Source: Algoriphagus taiwanensis
GTDB taxonomy: Bacteria > Bacteroidota > Bacteroidia > Cytophagales > Cyclobacteriaceae
Direction: 5' to 3'
NCBI RefSeq assembly: GCF_036245645.1
Contig: NZ_BTPE01000002.1
Location: 62,001 to 126,000, forward strand
Length of the DNA stretch: 64,000 nt
In this document: positions 7,665 to 16,240 of the stretch, in pieces
Layout of the letters: each line of letters opens with the position of its first letter
Position numbering within the stretch: position 1 is the first letter of the stretch
Program-made: the position numbers and the translations under genes
Notes under the pieces: generated by a model
Databases searched by the model: none
Told to the model about the DNA's origin: nothing
What the model saw: the letters and a program-made list of their open reading frames with translations, nothing else

Positions 7665-8540
7665 TTAATTATCCAATTTTTCAAATCCTGACCTCAAGTG
7701 CAAGTCCCGCTGTGGGTACGGGATTTCTATTTTTTCCTCCGAAAACCTCTTGAAAATTTCATAATACAATTGGCTTTTCAGTACCAAAGGTTTGTTTACA
7801 TACTCCGATGTCCACACCCGGAGGTTGAAATTAAGACTGCTGTCACCATAACTTTCAAAAAGGACATCCGATTCAGGAAATTTCAAGACGCCGGGATTGG
7901 TAGAAGCCACTTCCAAGAGGATTTTCTTCACCTTTTCCGGATCTTCTTTGTAAGAGACACCTACAGGGTAATTGAATCTGACCTTGCGCTCGTTATGCGA
8001 CCAGTTGATCACCTGACTGTCAATAAACTGACTGTTGGGCACGATGATGCTGATATTGTCATTGGTCAAAATAGTTGTGGATCTTCCCGATATGGAAATG
8101 ACATCTCCGTTAATTCCCCCTACTTCTATCCGGTCTCCCACCTTGATGGGTTGTTCCAGGAGTATGATCAATCCGGAAATAAAGTTGTTGGTGATGTTTT
8201 GCAAACCAAAACCGATACCCACACCGATAGCACCTGCCAAAACTCCAAATGCACTCAGGTCGATTCCATTGGTCTGGAGAATGGAAAAAATACCTGCCAG
8301 GATGATTACGTATTTGACTATGGTGCCAATGGACTCTTTGGTGCCGATTTCAATCTCCCTTTTGTGAAGGATTTTTTTGACTATCAACTTTCTTATCCAT
8401 TCCGCACCTACAAAAAGCAGGGTGAATGAAACAATCAGAGTCAAAATCAAACCTATGGTCAACTTGGTTTCTCCCAAAGAGAAAATATTTTGATTGATTA
8501 TATTCTCCAGCCACTTCCAAAAGTCCTGCGTTTGATCCAT
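7665..8540 (-). CDS. Small-conductance mechanosensitive channel (MscS family)
   Basis: Inner-membrane pressure-release channel, 291 residues. Hydrophobic helices at ~20-42 and ~70-95 lead into the pore helix segment 'FGVLAGAIGVGIGFGLQNIT', whose Ala/Gly packing is the MscS TM3 hallmark. The cytoplasmic beta domain follows ('PIKVGDRIEVGGINGDVISI'), then the C-terminal alpha/beta domain ('PQRDLHLRS'). It is the same size class as E. coli MscS (286). It stands alone with 51 bases before the barrel gene downstream. Confidence 0.94.
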   Translation of the reverse strand: MDQTQDFWKWLENIINQNIFSLGETKLTIGLILTLIVSFTLLFVGAEWIRKLIVKKILHKREIEIGTKESIGTIVKYVIILAGIFSILQTNGIDLSAFGVLAGAIGVGIGFGLQNITNNFISGLIILLEQPIKVGDRIEVGGINGDVISISGRSTTILTNDNISIIVPNSQFIDSQVINWSHNERKVRFNYPVGVSYKEDPEKVKKILLEVASTNPGVLKFPESDVLFESYGDSSLNFNLRVWTSEYVNKPLVLKSQLYYEIFKRFSEEKIEIPYPQRDLHLRSGFEKLDN

Positions 8541-8680
8541 ATGTTTTCGCTAAGTATAGGGGATTAAACTTTAATTTAGTTGGGTAAAACTATCCAAACT
8601 TTGGGCAATAAACCAGAAATCTTTTTCCAGATCGGCATATGCGAAATATTGTTTTGATTTAGCCTTTGCAACCTTGGTGA

Positions 8681-8713
8681 TTTAAAATAATTGTCTGAAT
8701 TCTTGTAATTTTG
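8681..8713 (+). promoter_or_regulatory. Bacteroidota-type promoter directly before the start codon
   Basis: A perfect TAnnTTTG -7 element (TAATTTTG, 8706-8713) ends 5 bases before the ATG at 8719. A TTTA at 8681-8684 could be a weak -33 box with a 21-base spacer. Transcription would begin at or next to the start codon, giving a leaderless or near-leaderless mRNA. Confidence 0.6.
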
Positions 8714-8718
8714 GGACT

Positions 8719-10260
8719 ATGAGTAAGCAAAGAGAAGAATTAGAGCATCGGCTCAAGCTAAGAAATATCAAGCTCTCGGATTACGAGGATATACGGGAAA
8801 TCATGGTTTCGATTTATCGAAATCAGGGAGGGGCCTGGACCAAACAAGAGCTTAAAAACCAAATAAAAGCCTTTCCTGAAGGTCAGATTTGTATTGAAGA
8901 CAACGGCAAAGTCATTGCCGCCGCACTGAGTATTATTGTGGATTATGGCAAGTTTGGGGACAATCATACCTACGATCAGATTACCGGTTTTGGAAAATTT
9001 GACACCCATGATGACGAGGGAGATACCCTGTATGGGACTGATGTTTTTGTGCATTCCGATTATAGGGGAATGCGATTGGGCAGACGACTCTACGATGCCC
9101 GAAAGGAGCTTTGTGAAAATCTAAACCTAAGGTCAATCATCGCAGGAGGGCGGATTCCCGGGTATTCCAAATATGCGGACGAAATGACTCCGCGCAAGTA
9201 CATCGATTTGGTCAAAAACCGGGAGATTTTTGATCCTGTGCTTTCATTCCAGTTGGCCAATGAATTCCACGTACGAAAAGTAATCACCAAATATCTTCCT
9301 GAGGATACGGATTCCCGTGCCTACGCCACTCTGCTCGAATGGATCAATATTTATTACGAGAAAGAGGAGAAACTTATTGGTAACAAAAAGTCTATCGTGC
9401 GCCTTGGATTGGTGCAGTGGAAGATGAGAAGATTCTCAAATGTGGACGACCTGATGCAGCAGGTGGAGTTTTTTGTGGATACGGTCTCGGGGTATAAATC
9501 CGATTTTTGTCTATTGCCTGAATTTTTCAATGCGCCTATGCTCGCCGAGTTCAATGATATGGACGCCTCTGAGGCAATCAGGAATCTGGCTGACTACACG
9601 GACGAGATTGTTTCCAGAATGAGTGATTTGGCTGTATCCTATAATGTGAACATCATCGCAGGCTCTATGCCGGAGTACGATGGGAAAAAACTCCGAAATG
9701 TGAGTTATCTCTGCCGAAGAGACGGTACTCAGGATAAGCAATACAAATTGCATATCACTCCGGATGAGGCAGCTTATTGGGGGCTTCAGGGAGGAAACGG
9801 AATCAATGTATTTGATACAGATGCGGGACGGATCGGGATTTTGATCTGCTACGATGTGGAATTTCCTGAGTTGGGAAGAATCCTTGCCGAGCAAGAAATG
9901 GACATTCTTTTTGTGCCTTTCTGGACAGATACCAAAAATGCTTTCCTCAGAGTTAATACCTGTGCCAAAGCACGGGCCATCGAGAATGAGTGTTATGTGG
10001 CCATCACCGGCTCGGTAGGTAACCTTCCCAAAGTGGAAAATATGGATATCCAATACTCCCAATCTGCGATTTTCTCTCCTTCGGATTTCTCATTTCCTCA
10101 TGATGCCATCGTAGCACAGGCTTCCGAGAACGCGGAAACCACTATTGTGGCAGATGTGGACTTGGATTTGTTGACCAAGCAGAGAAAAGCCGGTAGTGTA
10201 AGAAATCTCGAACAACGTAGATTGGACCTTTATTCGATTCAATGGAAACAGAAAAAATAA
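8719..10260 (+). CDS. Fused GNAT acetyltransferase / carbon-nitrogen hydrolase
   Basis: A 513-residue cytosolic two-domain protein. Residues ~12-200 form a GNAT fold with the acetyl-CoA loop 'FVHSDYRGMRLGRRLYDA'. Residues ~226-510 form a nitrilase-superfamily amidohydrolase with the catalytic triad Glu268 ('LLPEFF'), Lys343 ('YKLHITPDE') and Cys377 ('GILICYDVEFPE'). The same fusion recurs in Bacteroidota, usually named bifunctional GNAT/carbon-nitrogen hydrolase; its substrate is not established. The 3' end overlaps kdsC by 19 bases, which places it as first gene of a Kdo/cell-wall operon. Confidence 0.93.
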   Translation: MSKQREELEHRLKLRNIKLSDYEDIREIMVSIYRNQGGAWTKQELKNQIKAFPEGQICIEDNGKVIAAALSIIVDYGKFGDNHTYDQITGFGKFDTHDDEGDTLYGTDVFVHSDYRGMRLGRRLYDARKELCENLNLRSIIAGGRIPGYSKYADEMTPRKYIDLVKNREIFDPVLSFQLANEFHVRKVITKYLPEDTDSRAYATLLEWINIYYEKEEKLIGNKKSIVRLGLVQWKMRRFSNVDDLMQQVEFFVDTVSGYKSDFCLLPEFFNAPMLAEFNDMDASEAIRNLADYTDEIVSRMSDLAVSYNVNIIAGSMPEYDGKKLRNVSYLCRRDGTQDKQYKLHITPDEAAYWGLQGGNGINVFDTDAGRIGILICYDVEFPELGRILAEQEMDILFVPFWTDTKNAFLRVNTCAKARAIENECYVAITGSVGNLPKVENMDIQYSQSAIFSPSDFSFPHDAIVAQASENAETTIVADVDLDLLTKQRKAGSVRNLEQRRLDLYSIQWKQKK

Positions 10261-10814
10261 TTCAAGCTTATTTTGCCCATGTCCCTGAGGCAGTTTGGGA
10301 AAAAGCCTATCCCATCAAGGTTCTCATCACCGATGTGGATGGAGTACTTACCGATGGAGGTATTATCTACGATGACTTTGGCACTGAATACAAAAAATAT
10401 AATGTCAAGGATGGATTGATTGTGCAGCATCTGCGCAAGTCAAAAATTCTCGTGGGTGCTATCACCGGAAGGCAGTCTCAGGTAGTCGAAAACCGATGTG
10501 AAGAACTCCGGTTTGATTTTCACTACCATGGCATCAAAGACAAAGCAAAAAAGCTCCGAGAAATCCTGGAGACAATGGAAATCGAGCTCCATGAAGTGGC
10601 TTACATTGGGGATGATTTGATTGATTTGCCTATTTTGACCCAAGTGGGCTTTTCTATCGCTCCTCAGGATGCATTGCCTTACGTCAAGGCAGCAGTAGAT
10701 TATGTATCTCCTCTTGCGGGAGGCAAAGGGGTTTTCCGAGAAGTGGGGGATATTCTCCTCCATACCAGAGGCCAATTGGCCCCATTAATTGAAACTTTAT
10801 CCCAACAGGAATAA
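10242..10814 (+). CDS. kdsC: 3-deoxy-D-manno-octulosonate 8-phosphate phosphatase (HAD family)
   Basis: Removes phosphate from Kdo-8-P to give Kdo for lipopolysaccharide. The 190-residue HAD protein has motif I 'DVDGVLTDGG' with the nucleophile Asp31 and the acid/base Asp33. Motif II lies in 'VGAITGRQSQ', and motif IV in 'VAYIGDDLIDLPIL'. It lacks a large cap, as KdsC tetramers do. The start ATG lies inside the end of the preceding gene, and its stop overlaps the kdsA start by one base. Direct adjacency to kdsA makes the assignment strong. Confidence 0.94.
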   Translation: METEKIIQAYFAHVPEAVWEKAYPIKVLITDVDGVLTDGGIIYDDFGTEYKKYNVKDGLIVQHLRKSKILVGAITGRQSQVVENRCEELRFDFHYHGIKDKAKKLREILETMEIELHEVAYIGDDLIDLPILTQVGFSIAPQDALPYVKAAVDYVSPLAGGKGVFREVGDILLHTRGQLAPLIETLSQQE

Positions 10815-11662
10815 TGAAAATAAATACACAACCCATGCAAATCCGAGAAGGAATCGTCCTAGGGTCTGAAAAACCAGTCCTTTTTGCCGGGCCTTGTGCG
10901 GTAGAGAGTTTGGATATTTGTCTGGAAATCGGAAGCAAAGTCAAAGCTTGGGCTGAAGAGCATGGATTTTCCTATGTCTTTAAAGCCTCCTTTGACAAAG
11001 CCAATCGAACCTCCTCGGGTTCATTTCGGAGCATTGGAATGGACAAATCTTTGGAAGTTTTGCAAAAAGTGGGAAAGGAACTCAATGTTCCCTTGGTCAC
11101 TGATATCCATGAATCTTACCAAGCCGCTGAAGTAGCCGAAGTGGTCGATGTATTGCAGATTCCGGCCTTCCTATGTCGACAGACTGATTTGTTGCTCGCT
11201 GCAGGAAATACCGGAAAGGCCGTCAAAATCAAGCGGGGGCAATTCATGGCACCAGAAGATATGCAGTTTGCAGTGAAAAAAGTAAGATCCACGGGCAATG
11301 AAAATGTATGCTTAACCGAGCGGGGCTTTTCTCTGGGTTACCACAATCTGGTGGTGGATATGAGAGGTTTGCCAATTATGCGACAATTTGCCCCTGTGGT
11401 TTTCGATATTACGCATTCGGTACAGCAGCCCGGAGGGCAGGGAGGAAGCAGTGGAGGACAGCGGGAGTTTGCGCCGTTTTTGGCTAGAGCAGCTGCAGCG
11501 ACAGGGATTGATGGATTTTTTATAGAAACTCATCCTGAGCCTGCCAAAGCACTGAGTGATGGACCTAATCTAATTCCTCTTCATAGAATGGGCGACTTCC
11601 TGAAGATGCTCAAGGAATCCTGGGAGTTGGGAAGAAAGTATCAGGATTTTGCTGTTGAATAA
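10814..11662 (+). CDS. kdsA: 3-deoxy-8-phosphooctulonate synthase
   Basis: Condenses phosphoenolpyruvate with arabinose-5-phosphate to Kdo-8-P, the committed step to the LPS inner core. At 282 residues it has the expected length. It shows the TIM-barrel signatures 'LFAGPCAVES', 'FKASFDKANRTS' and 'FDITHSVQQPGG', and the late 'GFFIETHPEPAKALSDG' segment. Start and previous stop share one base (TAATG), implying translational coupling with kdsC. Confidence 0.97.
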   Translation: MKINTQPMQIREGIVLGSEKPVLFAGPCAVESLDICLEIGSKVKAWAEEHGFSYVFKASFDKANRTSSGSFRSIGMDKSLEVLQKVGKELNVPLVTDIHESYQAAEVAEVVDVLQIPAFLCRQTDLLLAAGNTGKAVKIKRGQFMAPEDMQFAVKKVRSTGNENVCLTERGFSLGYHNLVVDMRGLPIMRQFAPVVFDITHSVQQPGGQGGSSGGQREFAPFLARAAAATGIDGFFIETHPEPAKALSDGPNLIPLHRMGDFLKMLKESWELGRKYQDFAVE

Positions 11663-11671
11663 TCGCCTTTT

Positions 11672-13312
11672 ATGAAAAACCCGGTCCTAACTCTTCTTTT
11701 CTGGTTTTGTGTTTCCACAGTTTTTGGAAGGCAACAACCAGCATCCATCCAAGATCAAATCCGATCCATTTTAGAATATGAAACGCCTGGAGATCAATTA
11801 CTGATTTCAGGTAGGCAGTTGGATACCAGTCCTTTTATTCATTCATTTTATGTGGATAGGAATTTTGAAGAGGTTTGGACCAAAAATGGTGTGCTGTTGG
11901 AATTGGCCTACGAAATGAGGCACGAAATCAAAGAGTCCAAATATGACGGTTTGGATCCCGAGGATTACGAATTGGCTTGGATTGAAGCTTTTTTTCAGAC
12001 CTTTGAGGCCAATAAAGAATCAAAACAGTCCAATGAGGCCGGAGATTTAGCTGCCTTGGATTTGCTCTTATCCAATGCCTTTTTCCAGCTTTCTGAGGAC
12101 TTGGAAGTCGGAAAGATCGATCCTTCACGATTAAAAGGAGAATGGGAGATTGAGAGAAAGGGAAGTCGGGTAGATCATTTTGCCTTGTTGAAAAAGGCGG
12201 TAGCTGAAAATGATATCCGAAGAAACCTTCAGGCTCTTTATCCCAAATTCACCATTTACAAACGGAGCAGGGAGGTAATCCGCTCCCTCGAGCAAAAATC
12301 CAAAGAAGACTCCCTTGATTGGAAAACCTTGAAAGTGGATAAATCCATCAAAGTGGAAGATGTGCACTCTTCTATCCCTTCGTTGAGACAGAGGCTTCAG
12401 TTTTGGGGATACTTGGAGTCGGCTTCGCCTGTTGATCCTAAAACTTACGATTCCTTGATGTTTGAGGGGGTGGTTCGTTTTCAGGAAAAAAACGGAATGG
12501 AACCGGATGGGATTATCGGCAAAAATACCGTGATCGCCCTCAATGCATCTCCTTCTGCCCTAATTGATAAGGCAAGGGTAAATATGGAAAGGCTGCGTTG
12601 GCTGCCTGATACGGTTCAGAATATTGAGCTGATTGTGGTCAACATTGCCAATTTTCAGTTGGACTACCTGAATAATCTGGATACGATTTTTACTTCCCGG
12701 GTCATTGTCGGGAAGCGATATCATGAATCTCCCATTTTCAGGGCCGAAATGAGTTATTTGGTTTTCAGCCCCTATTGGAATATTCCTTATTCCATCACCA
12801 AGAATGAAATTATTCCTGCGGTAAGAAAAAATTCCAATTACCTCCAAAACAAAAACATGGAGGTGATCACCACTTCGGGAAAACCTGTAAATCCGAGCAC
12901 TATCGATTGGTCTTCCAAATCCTTTCCTTATCTCATCCGCCAAAAGCCAGGAGGAAGCAATTCCCTGGGCTTGGTGAAATTTATGTTTCCTAATTCCTAC
13001 AGTGTTTACATTCACGATACTCCGGCTCGCTCCTTATTTGAAAGGGAAGACCGGGCTATGAGTCATGGTTGTATCCGTCTGCAAAATCCCGCGGCCTTTG
13101 CCCAGCTGCTTTTGAGAGATGATCCCTCTTGGACGCCTGAAAAGATCGATGCAGCCATGCATCAGGAAAAAGAGCAGATTGTCAATTTGCCGAGAAAAAT
13201 ACCGGTAGTACTGCTTTATCTCACGTTTTGGGCTGATTCCAAAGGACAGCCCCATTTCCGTCAGGATATTTATAACCGGGATGCGGAAGTTTTGGCTTTG
13301 CTCAAAAAATAA
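11672..13312 (+). CDS. L,D-transpeptidase, YcbB-like
   Basis: Cross-links peptidoglycan stems (3-3 links) in the periplasm. The 546-residue protein has a signal peptide ('LTLLFWFCVSTVFG'), a helical scaffold domain, and a peptidoglycan-binding domain near 255-292 ('VRFQEKNGMEPDGIIGKNT'). The YkuD catalytic domain carries 'HDTPARSLFEREDRAMSHG' followed by the active-site Cys467 in 'SHGCIRL'. Domain order and size match E. coli LdtD/YcbB (615), slightly shorter. It follows kdsA by 9 bases, linking LPS sugar and wall synthesis in one transcription unit. Confidence 0.93.
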   Translation: MKNPVLTLLFWFCVSTVFGRQQPASIQDQIRSILEYETPGDQLLISGRQLDTSPFIHSFYVDRNFEEVWTKNGVLLELAYEMRHEIKESKYDGLDPEDYELAWIEAFFQTFEANKESKQSNEAGDLAALDLLLSNAFFQLSEDLEVGKIDPSRLKGEWEIERKGSRVDHFALLKKAVAENDIRRNLQALYPKFTIYKRSREVIRSLEQKSKEDSLDWKTLKVDKSIKVEDVHSSIPSLRQRLQFWGYLESASPVDPKTYDSLMFEGVVRFQEKNGMEPDGIIGKNTVIALNASPSALIDKARVNMERLRWLPDTVQNIELIVVNIANFQLDYLNNLDTIFTSRVIVGKRYHESPIFRAEMSYLVFSPYWNIPYSITKNEIIPAVRKNSNYLQNKNMEVITTSGKPVNPSTIDWSSKSFPYLIRQKPGGSNSLGLVKFMFPNSYSVYIHDTPARSLFEREDRAMSHGCIRLQNPAAFAQLLLRDDPSWTPEKIDAAMHQEKEQIVNLPRKIPVVLLYLTFWADSKGQPHFRQDIYNRDAEVLALLKK

Positions 13313-13313
13313 A

Positions 13314-14003
13314 TCAATCCTGAATGTATTCGGACTGATTGAGGTATTCCTCCTGATCAGCAAAAATGAAAAGAAGTGATCCGTCTTTAATCAAATCGAT
13401 GACTTCCTTGGAAAGTTCTGAAGGTACTGCAGGACAACCTAGACTTCTGCCAAGGCGGCCTGACATTTTGGCGACTTCTTCGCGCGCATAGTCGGCACCA
13501 TGGATGACAATTGCCCGGTTTCTTGCCTGATCATTGATGCCTTTTTCCAGCCCGTCCAGTCTGAGCGAGTATCCATGCTTGCCAAAGTAAGTTTCTCCTG
13601 TTTTGTAAAAACCAAGGCTGCTTTGGTAGGATTCGGGTCGATTGGAAAACTTCTCAGCCATCAGCATTCCTGAGTTCCTTCCATGAGCTACCACCGTGTT
13701 TAGAAGGATTTTTCCTTGGGTGAGATCAATGACCCATAGTCTCTTTTCAGTAGATGGAAGAGAGAAATCAATCAAGGTCAAAACCTGCTTTTCCAGCTCT
13801 TCTTCCAGGTTTTCATACCCGTCCAATGCAAAATCCAAGGCTTCTACTGAGGGGATGTTTTCATAGCTTTCGCTCAAATGATCCCAAATGATTTCACTTT
13901 TGCTTTTCTCCACTTCAGGTGAATGGTTTGCAGGTATTGGTAAAGGAGGGGTGGAGGTGAAGATCCAGATGAGGGGCAATAGGATTCCCTGGAAGGCGGA
14001 CAT
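13314..14003 (-). CDS. Murein L,D-transpeptidase catalytic-domain protein (YkuD_2)
   Basis: A 229-residue exported protein of the second YkuD-like family. After an N-terminal hydrophobic segment ('FQGILLPLIWIFTSTPPLP') comes the domain with 'FSLPSTEKRLWVIDLTQGK', 'VVAHGRNSG', 'AIVIHGADYA' and the catalytic Cys190 in 'GRSLGCPAVPSE'. This family differs from the YcbB-type gene it converges on, with one base between the stop codons. The exact reaction (transpeptidase or carboxypeptidase) is not proven for the family. Confidence 0.87.
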   Translation of the reverse strand: MSAFQGILLPLIWIFTSTPPLPIPANHSPEVEKSKSEIIWDHLSESYENIPSVEALDFALDGYENLEEELEKQVLTLIDFSLPSTEKRLWVIDLTQGKILLNTVVAHGRNSGMLMAEKFSNRPESYQSSLGFYKTGETYFGKHGYSLRLDGLEKGINDQARNRAIVIHGADYAREEVAKMSGRLGRSLGCPAVPSELSKEVIDLIKDGSLLFIFADQEEYLNQSEYIQD

Positions 14004-14164
14004 GAGATTCGTTTTTGGGGTGAGACTTTAAAGGTAGGTTATTGTCCAGAAAATCAAATACTTTGCCAGAATAATTGAACTTTCCATTTTGTCAGTACCT
14101 TCCCAAAAGTGAACCAATTTCAGGACACTTGCCGTTTTAGCTTTGGTATAGGAAAAAGTTGAGC

Positions 14165-14195
14165 TTGGCTCTGGAAGTTTATATCTCTACTTTTG
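14165..14195 (+). promoter_or_regulatory. Predicted promoter of the pterin synthase-folE pair
   Basis: TTG at 14165-14167, a 20-base spacer and a perfect TAnnTTTG element (TACTTTTG, 14188-14195). Transcription should start near 14200, leaving a ~100-base leader before the ATG at 14303. The 299-base gap between genes holds nothing else I could recognise. Confidence 0.6.
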
Positions 14196-14302
14196 CCTTC
14201 CAGAAAAAAATAATCCTTTGATATGCAGGGAATTGCTGATGTTGTTTAAGAAAAAATGAAAATCGTTAAACAAAAATTTAATTTACCCTGTTTCTACCTT
14301 CA

Positions 14303-14713
14303 ATGAAAGTATCCGTATTTCGAAAAGAGCATTTCAACGCAGCACACAGACTCTACAATCCATCTTGGACTGACGAGAGAAATCAGCAGGTTTTCGGTAA
14401 ATGCAACAATCCCAATTTCCATGGCCACAACTATGATCTGATAGTCCAACTGAAAGGGGAAATCGATCCTGAAACAGGCTACGTATATGACATGAAGGAG
14501 CTCAGCGATCTGATCAAAGAGCATGTGCTAAATAAATTTGACCACAAAAACTTAAACTTGGATACCGATGAATTCAGAAATCTCAATCCATCTGCTGAAA
14601 ACATTGCAGTGGTTATTTGGAATATTTTGAGGGAAAAAATTGATCGGCGATTCGAACTAATCATTCGACTTTATGAAACAGAAAGAAACTTTGTTGAATA
14701 CGATGGGAATTGA
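14303..14713 (+). CDS. 6-pyruvoyl-tetrahydropterin synthase-like protein (PTPS-II motif)
   Basis: A 136-residue member of the PTPS/QueD superfamily. Zinc ligands are the His in 'FNAAHRL' and both His in 'FHGHNY'; the catalytic Cys lies in 'GKCNNPNFHGHNY'. The spacing C-x5-HGH is that of tetrahydrobiopterin-type PTPS (PTPS-II), not the C-x3-HGH of queuosine QueD. The tail 'FDHKNLNLD' is also PTPS-like. Automatic annotation will often call it 6-carboxytetrahydropterin synthase (queD). It overlaps folE, which makes its substrate dihydroneopterin triphosphate. Function (BH4-like pterin versus queuosine) is inferred from the motif. Confidence 0.88.
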   Translation: MKVSVFRKEHFNAAHRLYNPSWTDERNQQVFGKCNNPNFHGHNYDLIVQLKGEIDPETGYVYDMKELSDLIKEHVLNKFDHKNLNLDTDEFRNLNPSAENIAVVIWNILREKIDRRFELIIRLYETERNFVEYDGN

Positions 14714-15377
14714 TATTGCCCGCGCTTCCTTTGAGGAAATTGGTGAAGAGCATGTAGGAACTTCTTTCGAAACTCCTCTCAGAGAGGATGCCTTCGAAAT
14801 GGATGACGACCTCAAGGTGGAGCTCATCGAGAAGCACTTTCGTGAAATCATGAATATCATGGGGCTAGACCTGACTGACGACAGTTTGAAAGGTACGCCT
14901 CACCGAGTCGCCAAAATGTATGTGAAAGAGGTGTTTTCCGGCCTCAATCCAAAAAACAAACCGGCAGCCAAGCTTTTTGAAAACAAATACAAATACAATG
15001 AGATGCTAGTGGAGAAGGACATTACTTTCCATTCTCACTGCGAGCATCACTTTGTGCCGATTTACGGAAAAGCGCATGTCGCCTACATCTCCAATGGTAG
15101 CGTAATCGGATTGTCCAAGATCAACCGGATCGTGCAGTATTTCTCTAAGCGTCCACAGGTGCAGGAGAGACTAACCATGCAGATCGGAAATGAATTGATC
15201 GAAGTATTGGGAACTCAAGACGTGGCAGTCATCATGGATGCGTATCACATGTGTGTGAGCAGCCGTGGAGTGAATGACACCAACAGTTCTACAGTGACTT
15301 CTTTCTTCTCCGGAAAATTCAAACATGACGAACAAAGCCGCAATGAATTCTTGAAGTACATCAGCTTAGAGAAGTAA
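14703..15377 (+). CDS. folE: GTP cyclohydrolase I
   Basis: Converts GTP to dihydroneopterin triphosphate, the entry to folate and pterins. Signatures include 'GTPHRVAKMYVKE', 'ITFHSHCEHHFVPIYGKAHV' with the zinc Cys and His, 'GLSKINRIV' and 'RPQVQERLT', plus the second zinc Cys in 'AYHMCVSSRGV'. I prefer the ATG at 14703 ('MGIDIARASFEE', 224 residues), overlapping the upstream stop by 11 bases, to the ATG at 14673, which adds ten residues and a 41-base overlap. A hairpin terminator follows at 15404. Confidence 0.96.
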   Translation: MGIDIARASFEEIGEEHVGTSFETPLREDAFEMDDDLKVELIEKHFREIMNIMGLDLTDDSLKGTPHRVAKMYVKEVFSGLNPKNKPAAKLFENKYKYNEMLVEKDITFHSHCEHHFVPIYGKAHVAYISNGSVIGLSKINRIVQYFSKRPQVQERLTMQIGNELIEVLGTQDVAVIMDAYHMCVSSRGVNDTNSSTVTSFFSGKFKHDEQSRNEFLKYISLEK

Positions 15378-15403
15378 TTCGAAGCGCAAACTAGACCAAC
15401 AGG

Positions 15404-15432
15404 AAGCCGGGCATAAAATCCCGGCTTTTTTT
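15404..15432 (+). terminator. Intrinsic terminator after folE
   Basis: Perfect 8-bp stem AAGCCGGG (15404-15411) / CCCGGCTT (15420-15427) with an 8-base loop, then a run of T to 15432. Confidence 0.92.
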
Positions 15433-15489
15433 GTTAGTAATGCAAACAAAAGCCCTTTTTATTGATTTTATGATAAAACAAAAAACGAA

Positions 15490-16170
15490 ATGAAGGATAA
15501 AAATATAGTAGTAATCGGAGGGAATTCTGGGATAGGAAAAGCAGTGGCTTCAGCTCTCAGTGATCAGGGCGCAAATCTGTTTCTTTACTCAAAAAGCGGA
15601 GAAGGTACTACGGCATTGGACATAAGCAGCGACTTTTCAGAGATTCCAGGATTACCCGAGAAAGTGGACGGAGTGGTCTATTGTCCAGGGACGATTAACT
15701 TAAAACCATTCCATCGGATTTCGATAGAAGACTTCAAGAATGAAATGGAAATCAATTTTTTTGGAGCGGTAAGAGTATTGCAGGCTTGCATGAAGGGCTT
15801 GAAAAAGTCGGATTCACCATCGGTGGTTCTGTACAGCACAGTAGCAGTACAGACAGGAATGGGATTCCATGCAGGAATATCTTCAGCAAAAGGTGCAATT
15901 GAGGGATTGACCCGATCATTGGCAGCAGAGTGGGCCCCTTCCAAAATCCGGGTTAATGCCATCGCCCCATCTCTGACTGAGACTCCATTGGCATCGGCTT
16001 TACTTTCCACCCCTGAAAAGAAGGAAGCGTCTGATAAGCGTCACCCCTTGGGAAGGATTGGTACTCCTGAAGACATGGCTTCGGCAACCCTCTTTTTGCT
16101 GTCTTCGCAATCCTCCTGGATGACCGGGCAAATTCTTCATATAGATGGAGGAATGTCCAATTTGAAATAA
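15490..16170 (+). CDS. Short-chain dehydrogenase/reductase family protein without the catalytic Tyr
   Basis: A 226-residue Rossmann protein with the nucleotide-binding motif 'GGNSGIGKAV' near residue 10 and C-terminal SDR signatures ('IRVNAIAPS', 'MTGQILHIDGGMS'). The usual Y-x3-K is replaced by I-S-S-A-K in 'FHAGISSAKGAIEGL', so the catalytic Tyr is missing, and the NNAG motif reads 'CPGT'. Similar Tyr-less SDRs exist in Bacteroidota and, as I recall, occur near photolyase genes, but none is present here. Whether it is an active reductase is open. It lies after the folE terminator, so it is a separate unit. Confidence 0.85.
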   Translation: MKDKNIVVIGGNSGIGKAVASALSDQGANLFLYSKSGEGTTALDISSDFSEIPGLPEKVDGVVYCPGTINLKPFHRISIEDFKNEMEINFFGAVRVLQACMKGLKKSDSPSVVLYSTVAVQTGMGFHAGISSAKGAIEGLTRSLAAEWAPSKIRVNAIAPSLTETPLASALLSTPEKKEASDKRHPLGRIGTPEDMASATLFLLSSQSSWMTGQILHIDGGMSNLK

Positions 16171-16240
16171 TCTCAAAACAATTTTACCCCAAATATTGTC
16201 TCATAATCGGGTACGGTCCCGAGAAGAACGAGCTGTGAAT

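Noticed and set aside
14223..14249. Eight-codon upstream ORF in the pterin synthase leader
   Set aside because: Too short, no visible ribosome site or attenuator structure; likely chance.
15490..16170. Sepiapterin reductase completing a BH4 operon
   Set aside because: The catalytic Tyr is missing and a terminator separates it from folE; kept only as a hypothesis.
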